Assembly: GCF_002939945.1 (NCBI RefSeq)
Contig: NZ_MDEB01000005.1
Location: 124,001 to 188,000, forward strand
DNA: 64,000 bases
Reading direction: 5' to 3'
From: Xanthomonas arboricola pv. populi
Lineage (GTDB): Bacteria > Pseudomonadota > Gammaproteobacteria > Xanthomonadales > Xanthomonadaceae
The notes beneath the pieces were generated by a model that had not been told where the DNA came from, did not search any database, and was given only the letters and a program-made list of their open reading frames with translations. Shown here one piece after another: positions 30,405-37,833 of this stretch. Made by a program: the position numbers and the translations under genes. How positions within the stretch are numbered: position 1 is the stretch's first letter; every line of letters starts with the position of its first letter.

Positions 30405-31328
30405 TCAGGCGGGCTGCATGGCGGCTCTTTCATCGCGCACGCGCGCATTGAGGATGACCAGCATCTTGCGCATCACCGCCACGAGGGCGACCTTGCCTTC
30501 CTTACCCCGCGCGCGCAGCGATCTGTAAAAATCGCGCAGACGTGGTTCGTGACGAGCCGAGGACGTGGCGGCCATATACAGCACCTGCCGGATGTCGGCT
30601 CGGCCTCCGCCGATCCCCCGTTTCCCACGCATCGTGCCGCTGTCGCGCGATAGCGGGGCAACGCCGACCAACCTGGAGATCTGCTTTCCGCTGAGAGTTC
30701 CAAGCTCCGGCAGCCGGCACGCCAACACCGCCAGCAACACCGGACCGCCCCCTTTGAGCGTCTTCAGCGCGGCCAAGTGAGGGTGCTCGATGAGCAGCGT
30801 CTCCAGCTGCCCTGCGATCAGTTTGTCTAGCCGCGCCACACTGCGCACGAGCTGGTTCACGTTGGCTTGCAGCAGCTTTCGTAGCGGCCTGTCCGCCACC
30901 TGCAGCAGCTGTTGTTTGGCCGTCTTCAACAGATCGATGAGCTGTCGGCGGGCACGGACATGCTCGCCCAGATGACGCTGCCACGGCTCCAGCGGAACAT
31001 ACCGATGAAGCTCCATCTTCTCGGCCATGCAGGCCAGCATGGCCGCGTCCAGCCGGTCGGTCTTGGCCAGTCCCAAGCCGTTGGCCAGGTTGCGTGCCCG
31101 TTGCGCATTCACGCGCGCCACCGGCAGGGCGGCGTGATGCAAGGCATCCAGCGCTGCCAGCTCGTAGCCCCCGGTCGCCTCCAGCACCACCTGCCGCACC
31201 GGCAGCGTATTCAGCCAATCGACAAGCTTCCGATGACCGCTTGCGGTGTTACTGAACTGACGGGCCTGGCCTTGAAAGACAGCCGCATCCAGGAACTGCT
31301 TGCACACATCGATCCCGATTCCGCTCAT
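30405..31328 (-). CDS. IS110-family DEDD recombinase (transposase)
   Basis: A 307-aa recombinase that appears intact. The N-terminal RuvC-like DEDD domain has Asp in GIDVCKQFLDAAV, Glu in VVLEATGGYEL, and two Asp in KTDRLDAAML. A helical linker follows, then the C-terminal transposase_20 domain (TLKGGGPVLLAVLACRLPE, APLSRDSGTMRGKRGIGG) with the serine region used in catalysis. ATG 31328 starts MSGIGIDVCK, and a purine-rich GGAGATG precedes it. It is the only gene of the element. Known relatives cut and exchange strands at sites chosen by an element-encoded bridge RNA. Confidence 0.95.
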   Translation of the reverse strand: MSGIGIDVCKQFLDAAVFQGQARQFSNTASGHRKLVDWLNTLPVRQVVLEATGGYELAALDALHHAALPVARVNAQRARNLANGLGLAKTDRLDAAMLACMAEKMELHRYVPLEPWQRHLGEHVRARRQLIDLLKTAKQQLLQVADRPLRKLLQANVNQLVRSVARLDKLIAGQLETLLIEHPHLAALKTLKGGGPVLLAVLACRLPELGTLSGKQISRLVGVAPLSRDSGTMRGKRGIGGGRADIRQVLYMAATSSARHEPRLRDFYRSLRARGKEGKVALVAVMRKMLVILNARVRDERAAMQPA

Positions 31329-31349
31329 GGGACATCTCCGCTAGGCTAG

Positions 31350-31510
31350 AAAGGTCGAGAGCTCCCTTGTTTGCCCAGTCTTATCGTTTCGAGTGTCGTC
31401 TCGGGCAACTGTTCGGGCGAATCAAGGGAGAATCCGGCGTGGGCACCCAGCTACACGACGATCGCTTAGATCCAGGCTCTGACGGTGGCCCACGCCGGCT
31501 CTCGACACCT
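31350..31510 (-). ncRNA. Predicted bridge RNA of the IS110 element
   Basis: On the transposase strand two stem-loops follow one another. The first (31434-31444 with 31488-31498) has an 11-bp perfect stem CCGGCGTGGGC/GCCCACGCCGG and a 43-nt loop. The second (31362-31369 with 31423-31430, extended by GCCC/GGGC) has stem CTCCCTTG/CAAGGGAG. Loop 1 contains GAGCCT, identical to the left target plus core, and TGTAG, complementary to the core plus right target. Loop 2 contains ACAGTTGC, identical to the right end of the element next to its core, and GATAAG, complementary to core plus left end. This is the target-loop then donor-loop order known for IS110 bridge RNAs. The exact ends are not determined. 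Confidence 0.75.
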
Positions 31511-31520
31511 AAACTGCCAC

Positions 31521-31552
31521 AATCCGAACAGATAAGAATCCGAACAGATAAG
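31521..31552. repeat. 16-bp tandem duplication at the IS end
   Basis: AATCCGAACAGATAAG occurs twice without gap (31521-31536 and 31537-31552). Read on the transposase strand each unit starts with the CT core and TATCTGTTCGG, so the element carries two consecutive copies of its own left tip. Confidence 0.9.
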
Positions 31553-31630
31553 GCTCGGTGGCGGCATCCATGCCGCCACACGGTCCCGCAATCGGTGAGG
31601 ACACCGCACCAGAAAGATGGTCGGTGACTG
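31551..31630 (+). repeat. Right half of repeat B interrupted by the IS element
   Basis: AGGCTCGGTGGCGGCATCCA, CACGGTCCCGCAATCGG and GAGGACACCGC continue the repeat begun at 30237-30282, in the same orientation as the intact copy read on the minus strand at 23744-23862. Confidence 0.85.
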
Positions 31631-31707
31631 GATGAAAACCAGCCTGTTGATCGCGTCGTGTTGGAAAGGTGGAAGGATGCGCCGTTATCAGAAAACGCAC
31701 GCCACGC

Positions 31708-31882
31708 ATTGCTTGGACCACACACACCGACCATCTCGACTGGTCCTTGCCCGCTCACCGGCGCGGGACCTTACGCGGCATGGATGCCGCGTAAGAGCCT
31801 ACAGGGACGTACTTGCGGCGTGTCCCGCGATGGTGAGCGGGTAAGGACCCTGCAATCAAGCCGCAGATCAGCCGCTCCACAC
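31708..31882 (-). repeat. Dispersed intergenic repeat A, copy 3
   Basis: Reverse-oriented copy of the family at 23457 and 50679. On the plus strand it contains GAGCCTACA at 31795-31803, exactly the core sequence used by the IS110 element next door. It is therefore an unoccupied matching target. The whole gap 31553-31919 is repeat sequence apart from about 75 bp at 31631-31707. Confidence 0.88.
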
Positions 31883-31919
31883 CTGATCGACCCGCACTGC
31901 CCAACCACTCCAAGACAAT

Positions 31920-32792
31920 TTAGCCGTTGGAGATCTCCTGCAGTGGCTCGGCACATTGCCGGCAATAACGCGCATCCGGCGCGTGGCCTTCCAGCCCGCA
32001 ACGCGGACAATTGCGGGTATCGCGCTTGCCGGCGTGGCCGCCTTCGCGCAGCGTGCTGGCCAGTTCGGCGGTGTAGATGCCGGTGGGCACGGCGATGATG
32101 CTGTAGCCGATCAGGATCAAGGCCGAGGTGAGGAAGCGGCCCAGCGTGGTCTGCGGCACCAGGTCGCCGAAGCCCACCGTGGCCATGGTCACGATGGCCC
32201 AGTACATGCTGGTCGGGATGCTGGTGAACCCGTGTTGCGGGCCTTCGATCACATACATCGTGGCGCCGGCGATCACGGTGATTGTGAGCACGCTGAACAG
32301 GAACACCAGCACCTTGCGCCGGCTGCGCCAGAGTGCGTCCACCAGTTGCCCGCTTTCCTCGATGTAGCGGGTGAGCTTGAGGATGCGGAACAGGCGCAGG
32401 ATGCGCAGCACGCGCACCACCAGCAGCGTCTGCGCACCGGGCACGAAGAACGACAGATAGCTGGGCAGAATCGACAGCAGATCGATCACGCCCCACGCAC
32501 TCAGTGCGTAATGCAGCGGGCGCCGCACCACCGCCAGGCGCAGCGCGTATTCGACGGTGAACAGGACCGTGAACGCCCATTCCAGCGGCAACAGCCAGTG
32601 CGCCGAATGCGAATGGATGCGCGGCACGCTGTCGATCATGATCACCACCACGCTGGTGAGGATCGCCACCACCAGCATCAGATCGAAATTGCGCGACGGA
32701 CGGGTGTCGTGCCGGTAGATGATGTCGAACCATTGCCGGCGCCAGCCGTGGTCGGTGGCGGGAGTGAGTTGGGGATCGGAGAAAGGGCGCAT
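31920..32792 (-). CDS. Voltage-gated K+ channel subunit with C-terminal zinc ribbon
   Basis: A 290-aa Kv-type channel with six membrane segments. The S4 voltage sensor has regularly spaced arginines (RVLRILRLFRILKLTR, about residues 126-141). The pore has the selectivity filter TVGFGD between S5 and S6. The final 30 residues form a zinc-ribbon-like module, CPRCGLEGHAPDARYCRQC (two CxxC pairs), which is not a usual part of bacterial Kv channels. ATG 32792 gives MRPFSDPQLTP. It is divergent from argD with 72 bp between the start codons, so the promoters must overlap. Confidence 0.92.
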   Translation of the reverse strand: MRPFSDPQLTPATDHGWRRQWFDIIYRHDTRPSRNFDLMLVVAILTSVVVIMIDSVPRIHSHSAHWLLPLEWAFTVLFTVEYALRLAVVRRPLHYALSAWGVIDLLSILPSYLSFFVPGAQTLLVVRVLRILRLFRILKLTRYIEESGQLVDALWRSRRKVLVFLFSVLTITVIAGATMYVIEGPQHGFTSIPTSMYWAIVTMATVGFGDLVPQTTLGRFLTSALILIGYSIIAVPTGIYTAELASTLREGGHAGKRDTRNCPRCGLEGHAPDARYCRQCAEPLQEISNG

Positions 32793-32864
32793 CCGCGCAT
32801 TGTGCCGCAGGCCGGCGAATGCGCGAGAATGCGCGTTCTCCCTCCGCTTCTGCGACCCACCATC

Positions 32865-34091
32865 ATGAGCACCGCTGCCGACTCGCCCCTGTCCCTCGCG
32901 CATTACTACCTGCCGGTGTACCGCCCGCGCCAGGTGGTGCTGGAGCGTGGCCAGGGCAGTCGCGTGTGGGACGACCAGGGCCGCGAATATGTGGATCTGT
33001 CCGCCGGCATCGCGGTCAGCGGGCTGGGCCACAACGATCCGGATCTGATGGCCGCGCTGACCGAGCAGGCCGGGAAGCTGTGGCACACCAGCAATGTGTT
33101 CTTCAGCGCACCGCCGTTGAAGCTGGCCCAAGAGCTGGTCACCGCCTCGCGCTTCGCGCACAAGGTGTTCCTGTGCAACTCGGGTACCGAGGCCAACGAA
33201 GCGGCGATCAAGCTGGTGCGCAAGTGGGCCAGCAGTCAGGGCCGCCCGGCCGACAAGCGCGTCATCGTGACCTTCCGCGGCAGCTTCCACGGGCGCACCC
33301 TGGCGGCGGTCACCGCGACCGCGCAGCCCAAGTACCAGGAAGGCTACGAGCCGCTGCCCGGCGGGTTTCGCTATGTGGACTTCAACGATGTGGCCGCGCT
33401 GGAAGCGGCCATGGCCTCGGGTGATGTGGCCGCGGTGATGGTCGAGCCGATCCAGGGCGAGGGCGGGGTGATGCCGGCCGAGCCGGGTTTCCTGAGCCGC
33501 GTGCGCGCGCTGTGTGACCGGCACGATGCGCTGCTGGTGCTGGACGAGATCCAGTGCGGCATGGGCCGTACCGGCACGCTGTTCGCACATTGGCAGGAGC
33601 AGGTGACGCCGGACATCGTGACGCTGGCCAAGGCGCTGGGTGGCGGCTTCCCGATCGGCGCGATGCTGGCCGGCCCCAAGGTGGCCGAGATCATGCAGTT
33701 CGGCGCGCATGGCACCACCTTCGGCGGCAATCCGCTGGCCGCGGCGGTGGCGCGCGCGGCGCTGCGTAAGCTGGCTTCGCCGCAGATCGCCGGGAATGTA
33801 GCGCGTCAGTCGGCGGCGCTGCGCGCAGGCCTGGAGGCGCTCAACGCCGAGTTCGGCCTGTTCGCACAGATTCGCGGACGCGGGCTGATGCTGGGCGCGG
33901 TGCTTGCGCCGGCGCATGCCGGGCAGGCCGGCGCGATCCTGGATTTCGCCGCCAACCATGGCTTGTTGCTGTTGCAGGCGGGGCCGGATGTGTTGCGCTT
34001 TGTGCCGGCGCTCAATCTGACCGATACCGAGCTGGCCGATGGGTTGGAACGCTTGCGCTTGGCGATTGCTGAGTACGTGGCGCAGAAGTAA
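32865..34091 (+). CDS. argD: Acetylornithine aminotransferase
   Basis: PLP-dependent class III aminotransferase of 408 aa for arginine synthesis (N-acetylglutamate semialdehyde to N-acetylornithine). Motifs: CNSGTEANEAAIK, SFHGRTLA, VEPIQGEGGV, LVLDEIQCGMGRTG, and the PLP lysine in TLAKALGGGFPIGA. ATG 32865 starts MSTAADSPLSLAHYYLPVY. The frame is open far upstream through the antisense of the channel gene, but that extension is not coding. No other arg gene is nearby. ArgD enzymes often also act on succinyldiaminopimelate. Confidence 0.95.
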   Translation: MSTAADSPLSLAHYYLPVYRPRQVVLERGQGSRVWDDQGREYVDLSAGIAVSGLGHNDPDLMAALTEQAGKLWHTSNVFFSAPPLKLAQELVTASRFAHKVFLCNSGTEANEAAIKLVRKWASSQGRPADKRVIVTFRGSFHGRTLAAVTATAQPKYQEGYEPLPGGFRYVDFNDVAALEAAMASGDVAAVMVEPIQGEGGVMPAEPGFLSRVRALCDRHDALLVLDEIQCGMGRTGTLFAHWQEQVTPDIVTLAKALGGGFPIGAMLAGPKVAEIMQFGAHGTTFGGNPLAAAVARAALRKLASPQIAGNVARQSAALRAGLEALNAEFGLFAQIRGRGLMLGAVLAPAHAGQAGAILDFAANHGLLLLQAGPDVLRFVPALNLTDTELADGLERLRLAIAEYVAQK

Positions 34092-34572
34092 TGGAGTCCT
34101 GAGCTTTTGCGCCATCGTGGCCGGCACCGCGCCGGTGAGCGTGGTGGGGTAATACGCGCGGGTCGTTGCGTTTCTTGATTGGTGCTAAGTCATGTCAGGC
34201 TCGTGCTGTTGCCGCCGCATGTACCTGCGCGGCAGTTGCAGGATCCGCATGAAGACAGCGTTGCGTAGCTGATGCGGATTGCGTATCGCGCGATGCAGCC
34301 CTCCTGCAGCGATTGGATAACGGCGGCGGTCATGGAGGTTTGAGTTTTATCGCTCTACCGTACCCTCACCCCAACTCCTCTCCCGACGGGAGAGGGGCTC
34401 GCGTCTGCGTTCGTCATTAACCCGACACCGACTCAAGGCGCCAACGCTGTCCCTGATCGTGGACGCCGACGCGTTCAATGCTGCGAGCAGCGTCTTGCGT
34501 CACCCCGAGAGAGTGACAGGTGTTCCGCGATGCTCAACGATTCCCGATTCCCGATTCCCCAATCCCGGCCCT
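34092..34572. other. Intergenic region after argD
   Basis: 480 bp without a credible gene. It contains the palindrome at 34377-34395 and a short run of GATTCCC repeats at 34536-34566. No T-rich terminator was found after argD. Confidence 0.5.
34377..34395. repeat. CCTCTCCC/GGGAGAGG palindrome
   Basis: CCTCTCCC (34377-34384), GAC, GGGAGAGG (34388-34395), preceded by CCCTCACCCCAACT. This is a short intergenic palindrome of a kind often repeated in Xanthomonas and other proteobacteria. Confidence 0.7.
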
Positions 34573-35190
34573 TCACCCCAGCCCATACCGCTTCAACACC
34601 CGCCGCAAGCCGCGCGCATCGCGCACCGTGTCCGCATGCAGGCCGGCGGCACGGGCGCCGCGCACGTTGACGAACAGATCGTCGACAAACAACGTGCGCG
34701 AGGCGGCCGCATCGAGCCGGGCGAGCGCGCGCTGATACACCTGCACATCGGGCTTGCGGCCCCCCAGTGCGCCGCTGCACAGCACGCGGCCCTGCAATAG
34801 CGGAAACAGCGACGGCACGATCCGCTCAATCGCTTCCGCCATCAACGGCCCGTTGTTGGTGAGCACCGCCACCGCGGTCGTTGCCGCCACCGCCAGTACC
34901 TGCGCCACTACCGCCGGCTCGGCGCGGCATGCGGCCACGCGCGCATCGATCCAGGTGGCACGATCGATCATGCAGCCGAGCCCCTCGCTGAGCTGCGCCA
35001 GATACGCCTGCGTATCGATAAGCCCGGCATCGTAGGCGCGCTCCAGGCCCTGCTCGAACAACACCTGTTGCACACGTTGCGGCGTGCACGCCGCCGCACT
35101 GGCAAGCGCGGCCAAACGGCGCGGCCGCGAATAGCTGGCCAGCACGCCGTCGAAATCGAGCAACAAGAGGGACGGTGCTGCAGCCGGCAT
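34573..35190 (-). CDS. HAD-superfamily hydrolase
   Basis: A 205-aa haloacid-dehalogenase-fold phosphatase. Motif I is LLLLDFDGVLASY (nucleophile and acid Asp), motif II Thr/Asn is in AVLTNNGPL, the motif III lysine is in GGRKPDVQVYQ, and motif IV is TLFVDDLFVN. The cap is small (subfamily I). ATG 35190 gives MPAAAPSLLLLDFDG. It is divergent from the TBDR at 35475. The substrate is not known. Confidence 0.9.
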   Translation of the reverse strand: MPAAAPSLLLLDFDGVLASYSRPRRLAALASAAACTPQRVQQVLFEQGLERAYDAGLIDTQAYLAQLSEGLGCMIDRATWIDARVAACRAEPAVVAQVLAVAATTAVAVLTNNGPLMAEAIERIVPSLFPLLQGRVLCSGALGGRKPDVQVYQRALARLDAAASRTLFVDDLFVNVRGARAAGLHADTVRDARGLRRVLKRYGLG

Positions 35191-35474
35191 GGGCGGACTC
35201 GGGACGCGGCTGCGCAGCGTTGTCGATTCGGCGCGGCATGGCAAGCGCGCAAGACCCGGTATATCCGGATGCACGCAGGTGGGTGGGGATAGTGCCTATT
35301 CAGATCGTTGAATCCGGCAGCAACCTACCCGCCCGCGCCGCCCCTACCCTCCGCGCGGCGCTTGCGGTGGAACTGTGCTGGGTATGGTCGATGCATGCCG
35401 CATCCGCGGTATCAGCCGGTCTTGGGGAGGGACCCGGTCACTCAGCACGTCACACCATCCAGGGGGTCGATTGC

Positions 35475-37769
35475 ATGCGCAAGCGCTTGAACACCGATCA
35501 GTTGGCGGCATCGGTCGCCGCCATTCTCACCACCGCCACGCGTGGTCGCACGCTGGCTTCGATGACCTTGGTGCTGGCTGGCGCACACAGCCTGCCCATC
35601 CTGGCACAGGAAGCGCGCACGCTGGACGCGGTCAGCGTGGTCGGCACCGGCTCCACGCGCACCACTGCCTCCATCTCCGTCGCCGAGATCCAGGCACAGG
35701 TGCCCGGCGTGGCACCGCAGCAGTTACTGGCGAGCCTGCCCGGCGTGAATGTCCAGACCACCGATCCGTTCGGGCTGTACGAGTTCGGCGACTCGATGAC
35801 CATCCGCGGCTTTTCCGCCAACCAGATCGGCGTGACCCTGGACGGCGTCCCGATCGAAACCTTCGACACCCGCGAAGGCGGCCCGATCACCCGTTACGTG
35901 TCCAGCGAGAACCTGCTCGACGTCACCGTGTCGGCCGGCTCCGGCGACGTCACCCAGCCGTCGTATCACGCGCTCGGTGGTGCGATCCGTTACACCAGCC
36001 TGCCCCCGAAAGGCGGCGACAGCTGGAGCGGCAACCTCACCCAGACCATCGGCTCGGACGATCTGGTGCGCAGCTTCGTGCGGCTGGATACGCCGGATTG
36101 GTGGGAAGGCGGCCCCAGCGCCTATCTGTCTGCCTCGCGCACGCAGGGTGGGGTGTGGGACATGGAGCCGGCCACGCAGAAGAGCGATCACTTCGAAGCC
36201 AAGATCCGCCAGGCCTGGGACGTGGGCAGCCTGACCCTGGGCTGGATCTACAACAACCGCAAGGACTACGACGTGCAGTCGTACAACTCCGACGGCTCGT
36301 TGTCCTGGGATCTGCACGAACGCATCACCGGCAATCCGGAAGTGGATGCCGAGCATTACAGCGAATGGCAGAACGGCCGTCGCGATTCGCTGCTCAGCCT
36401 GCACGGCGATTTCCTGTTCAACGATGCGATTGGTGTCACCTTCACCGGCTACTACGAGAACAAGCATGGGTACGGCATCGGCGGCACGCCGCCGAGCACG
36501 GCCACCGGCCTGTACAACGATGCCATCGCCGGTACGCCCGGGCGCACCGATATCGCCATCAACGACCCGCAGATCGTCGATGCCAACGGCAATGTGACCC
36601 GCGTCGGTGCGATGACACGGCGCGAGGAAATCATGGGCGGCGATCGCTACGGTGTGACCACCGCGGTGTCGTGGGAGACCGAGCACAACAAGCTCGAAGT
36701 CGGTGCGTGGTACGAGAACTACGACTTCGATCAGGTGCGCCCGCTGTACAACCTGGACCCGGCCACCGGCGCGCTGCTCAAGGGTTCGCTGCCGATCGTG
36801 GTCTACTACGACAACCACTTTTCCACCGAGGTGAAGCAGCTTTACATCAAGGACACGCTGCGTCTGCTCGATGACCGGCTCACCATGGAGTTCGGCGCCA
36901 AGGGACTGGATGTCAAACGCGACTACAACGGCATCGCCAATCTCGATGACTTCAATGTCGGTGTGCGCCGCGATGTCACCATCAAGAACAGCGACTGGTT
37001 CCAGCCGCAGGTCGGCGCCAGCTTCCAGCTTGCCGAAGGCGTGCAACTGTTTGCCAACTACGCAGAGAACTTCAGCTCCGCCCCGCGGCTGGCGTTGACC
37101 TCGGGTGCATTCAATCCGGATATCGCGCCGGAGGAATCCACCAATATCGATATCGGCATCCGCGCCGAGTCCAGCCAGTGGAGCGGCTACATCGCCGCCT
37201 ACAAGATCGATTACGAGAACCGCATCATCGCGCTGACCGACCCGGACCCGCTGGTGGTCGCGCCCACCGTCTACGCCAACGTCGGCGACGTGCAGACCTA
37301 TGGTGCGGAAGTGTCCGGCATGTGGAAGCCGGCGCCCGGCTGGCGGCTGGGTGCCTCGCTGACCTGGAACAAATCCGAATTCCAGGACAACTATTTCGGC
37401 CCGGTCAGCGGCAACCTGGTGCAGGTGGAAGGTAACGAAGTGCCGGACTCGCCCAAGGTGATGTTCAGCGTCAACGGCGGTTGGGAAGGCGAGCATTTCT
37501 TCGCCAACCTCGACACCAAATATACCGGCAAGCGCTACGGCGACACGCTCAATACCGACCAGGTGGATGCCACCTTCATCGTCAACGGCAGCGTCGGCTA
37601 TCAGGGCGAGGATGCGGGGTTCCTGGCCGGTGGGCGGCTGCAGTTGTCGGTCTACAACCTGTTCGACAAGGACGATGCGATCGGTGCGGTGTTCCCGAAC
37701 GAAAGTTCCGGCTCGTATCAGTTGATCGCGCCGCGCCAGCTGTTCGCCAGTCTGTCCTACAAGTTCTGA
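35475..37769 (+). CDS. TonB-dependent receptor heading an amine-oxidation cluster
   Basis: A 764-aa outer-membrane receptor. ATG 35475 (MRKRLNTDQLAAS) has AGGGGG 8 nt upstream. The signal peptide ends near LPILAQEARTL. The plug region includes LLASLPGVNVQTTDPFGLYE, MTIRGFSANQIGVTLDGVPI and SPSYHALGG-like glycine turns (QPSYHALGGAIRY). The barrel ends in LFASLSYKF. It differs from the two paralogous receptors at the left of the window. The amine oxidase follows after 64 bp, with a hairpin between. If they form one transcript, the receptor would import the substrate that the periplasmic enzymes degrade. Confidence 0.94.
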   Translation: MRKRLNTDQLAASVAAILTTATRGRTLASMTLVLAGAHSLPILAQEARTLDAVSVVGTGSTRTTASISVAEIQAQVPGVAPQQLLASLPGVNVQTTDPFGLYEFGDSMTIRGFSANQIGVTLDGVPIETFDTREGGPITRYVSSENLLDVTVSAGSGDVTQPSYHALGGAIRYTSLPPKGGDSWSGNLTQTIGSDDLVRSFVRLDTPDWWEGGPSAYLSASRTQGGVWDMEPATQKSDHFEAKIRQAWDVGSLTLGWIYNNRKDYDVQSYNSDGSLSWDLHERITGNPEVDAEHYSEWQNGRRDSLLSLHGDFLFNDAIGVTFTGYYENKHGYGIGGTPPSTATGLYNDAIAGTPGRTDIAINDPQIVDANGNVTRVGAMTRREEIMGGDRYGVTTAVSWETEHNKLEVGAWYENYDFDQVRPLYNLDPATGALLKGSLPIVVYYDNHFSTEVKQLYIKDTLRLLDDRLTMEFGAKGLDVKRDYNGIANLDDFNVGVRRDVTIKNSDWFQPQVGASFQLAEGVQLFANYAENFSSAPRLALTSGAFNPDIAPEESTNIDIGIRAESSQWSGYIAAYKIDYENRIIALTDPDPLVVAPTVYANVGDVQTYGAEVSGMWKPAPGWRLGASLTWNKSEFQDNYFGPVSGNLVQVEGNEVPDSPKVMFSVNGGWEGEHFFANLDTKYTGKRYGDTLNTDQVDATFIVNGSVGYQGEDAGFLAGGRLQLSVYNLFDKDDAIGAVFPNESSGSYQLIAPRQLFASLSYKF

Positions 37770-37778
37770 GGGGGTGAT

Positions 37779-37802
37779 GCGGCCGGCGTCATTGCCGGCC
37801 GC
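37779..37802 (+). terminator. Intercistronic hairpin, weak terminator or attenuator
   Basis: GCGGCCGGC (37779-37787) pairs with GCCGGCCGC (37794-37802). A TTTT at 37811 is too far and too short for an efficient terminator. It may set the receptor-to-oxidase expression ratio. Confidence 0.45.
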
Positions 37803-37833
37803 GTCATGCGTTTTCGTCGGTCGCACTTGATCC

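Larger units (their letters stand above)
30281..31552 (-). mobile_element. IS110-family insertion sequence in a dispersed repeat
   Basis: About 1.27 kb. The boundaries are defined by the interrupted repeat: the left part ends CCTCCATGTAG at 30282 and the right part resumes AGGCTCGGTGG at 31551. Both junctions carry AG (CT on the transposase strand), the core dinucleotide type of this family. There are no terminal inverted repeats, and no target duplication beyond the core, as expected for IS110. The single gene is on the minus strand. The upstream noncoding end (about 220 bp, 31329-31552) is longer than the downstream end (about 120 bp), the arrangement of the IS110 group with the bridge RNA upstream of the recombinase. 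Confidence 0.88.

Noticed and set aside
31537-31552. Outer 16-bp unit considered as host target duplication
   Set aside because: The sequence is absent from the intact repeat copies and is identical to the inner IS tip, so it is element-derived.
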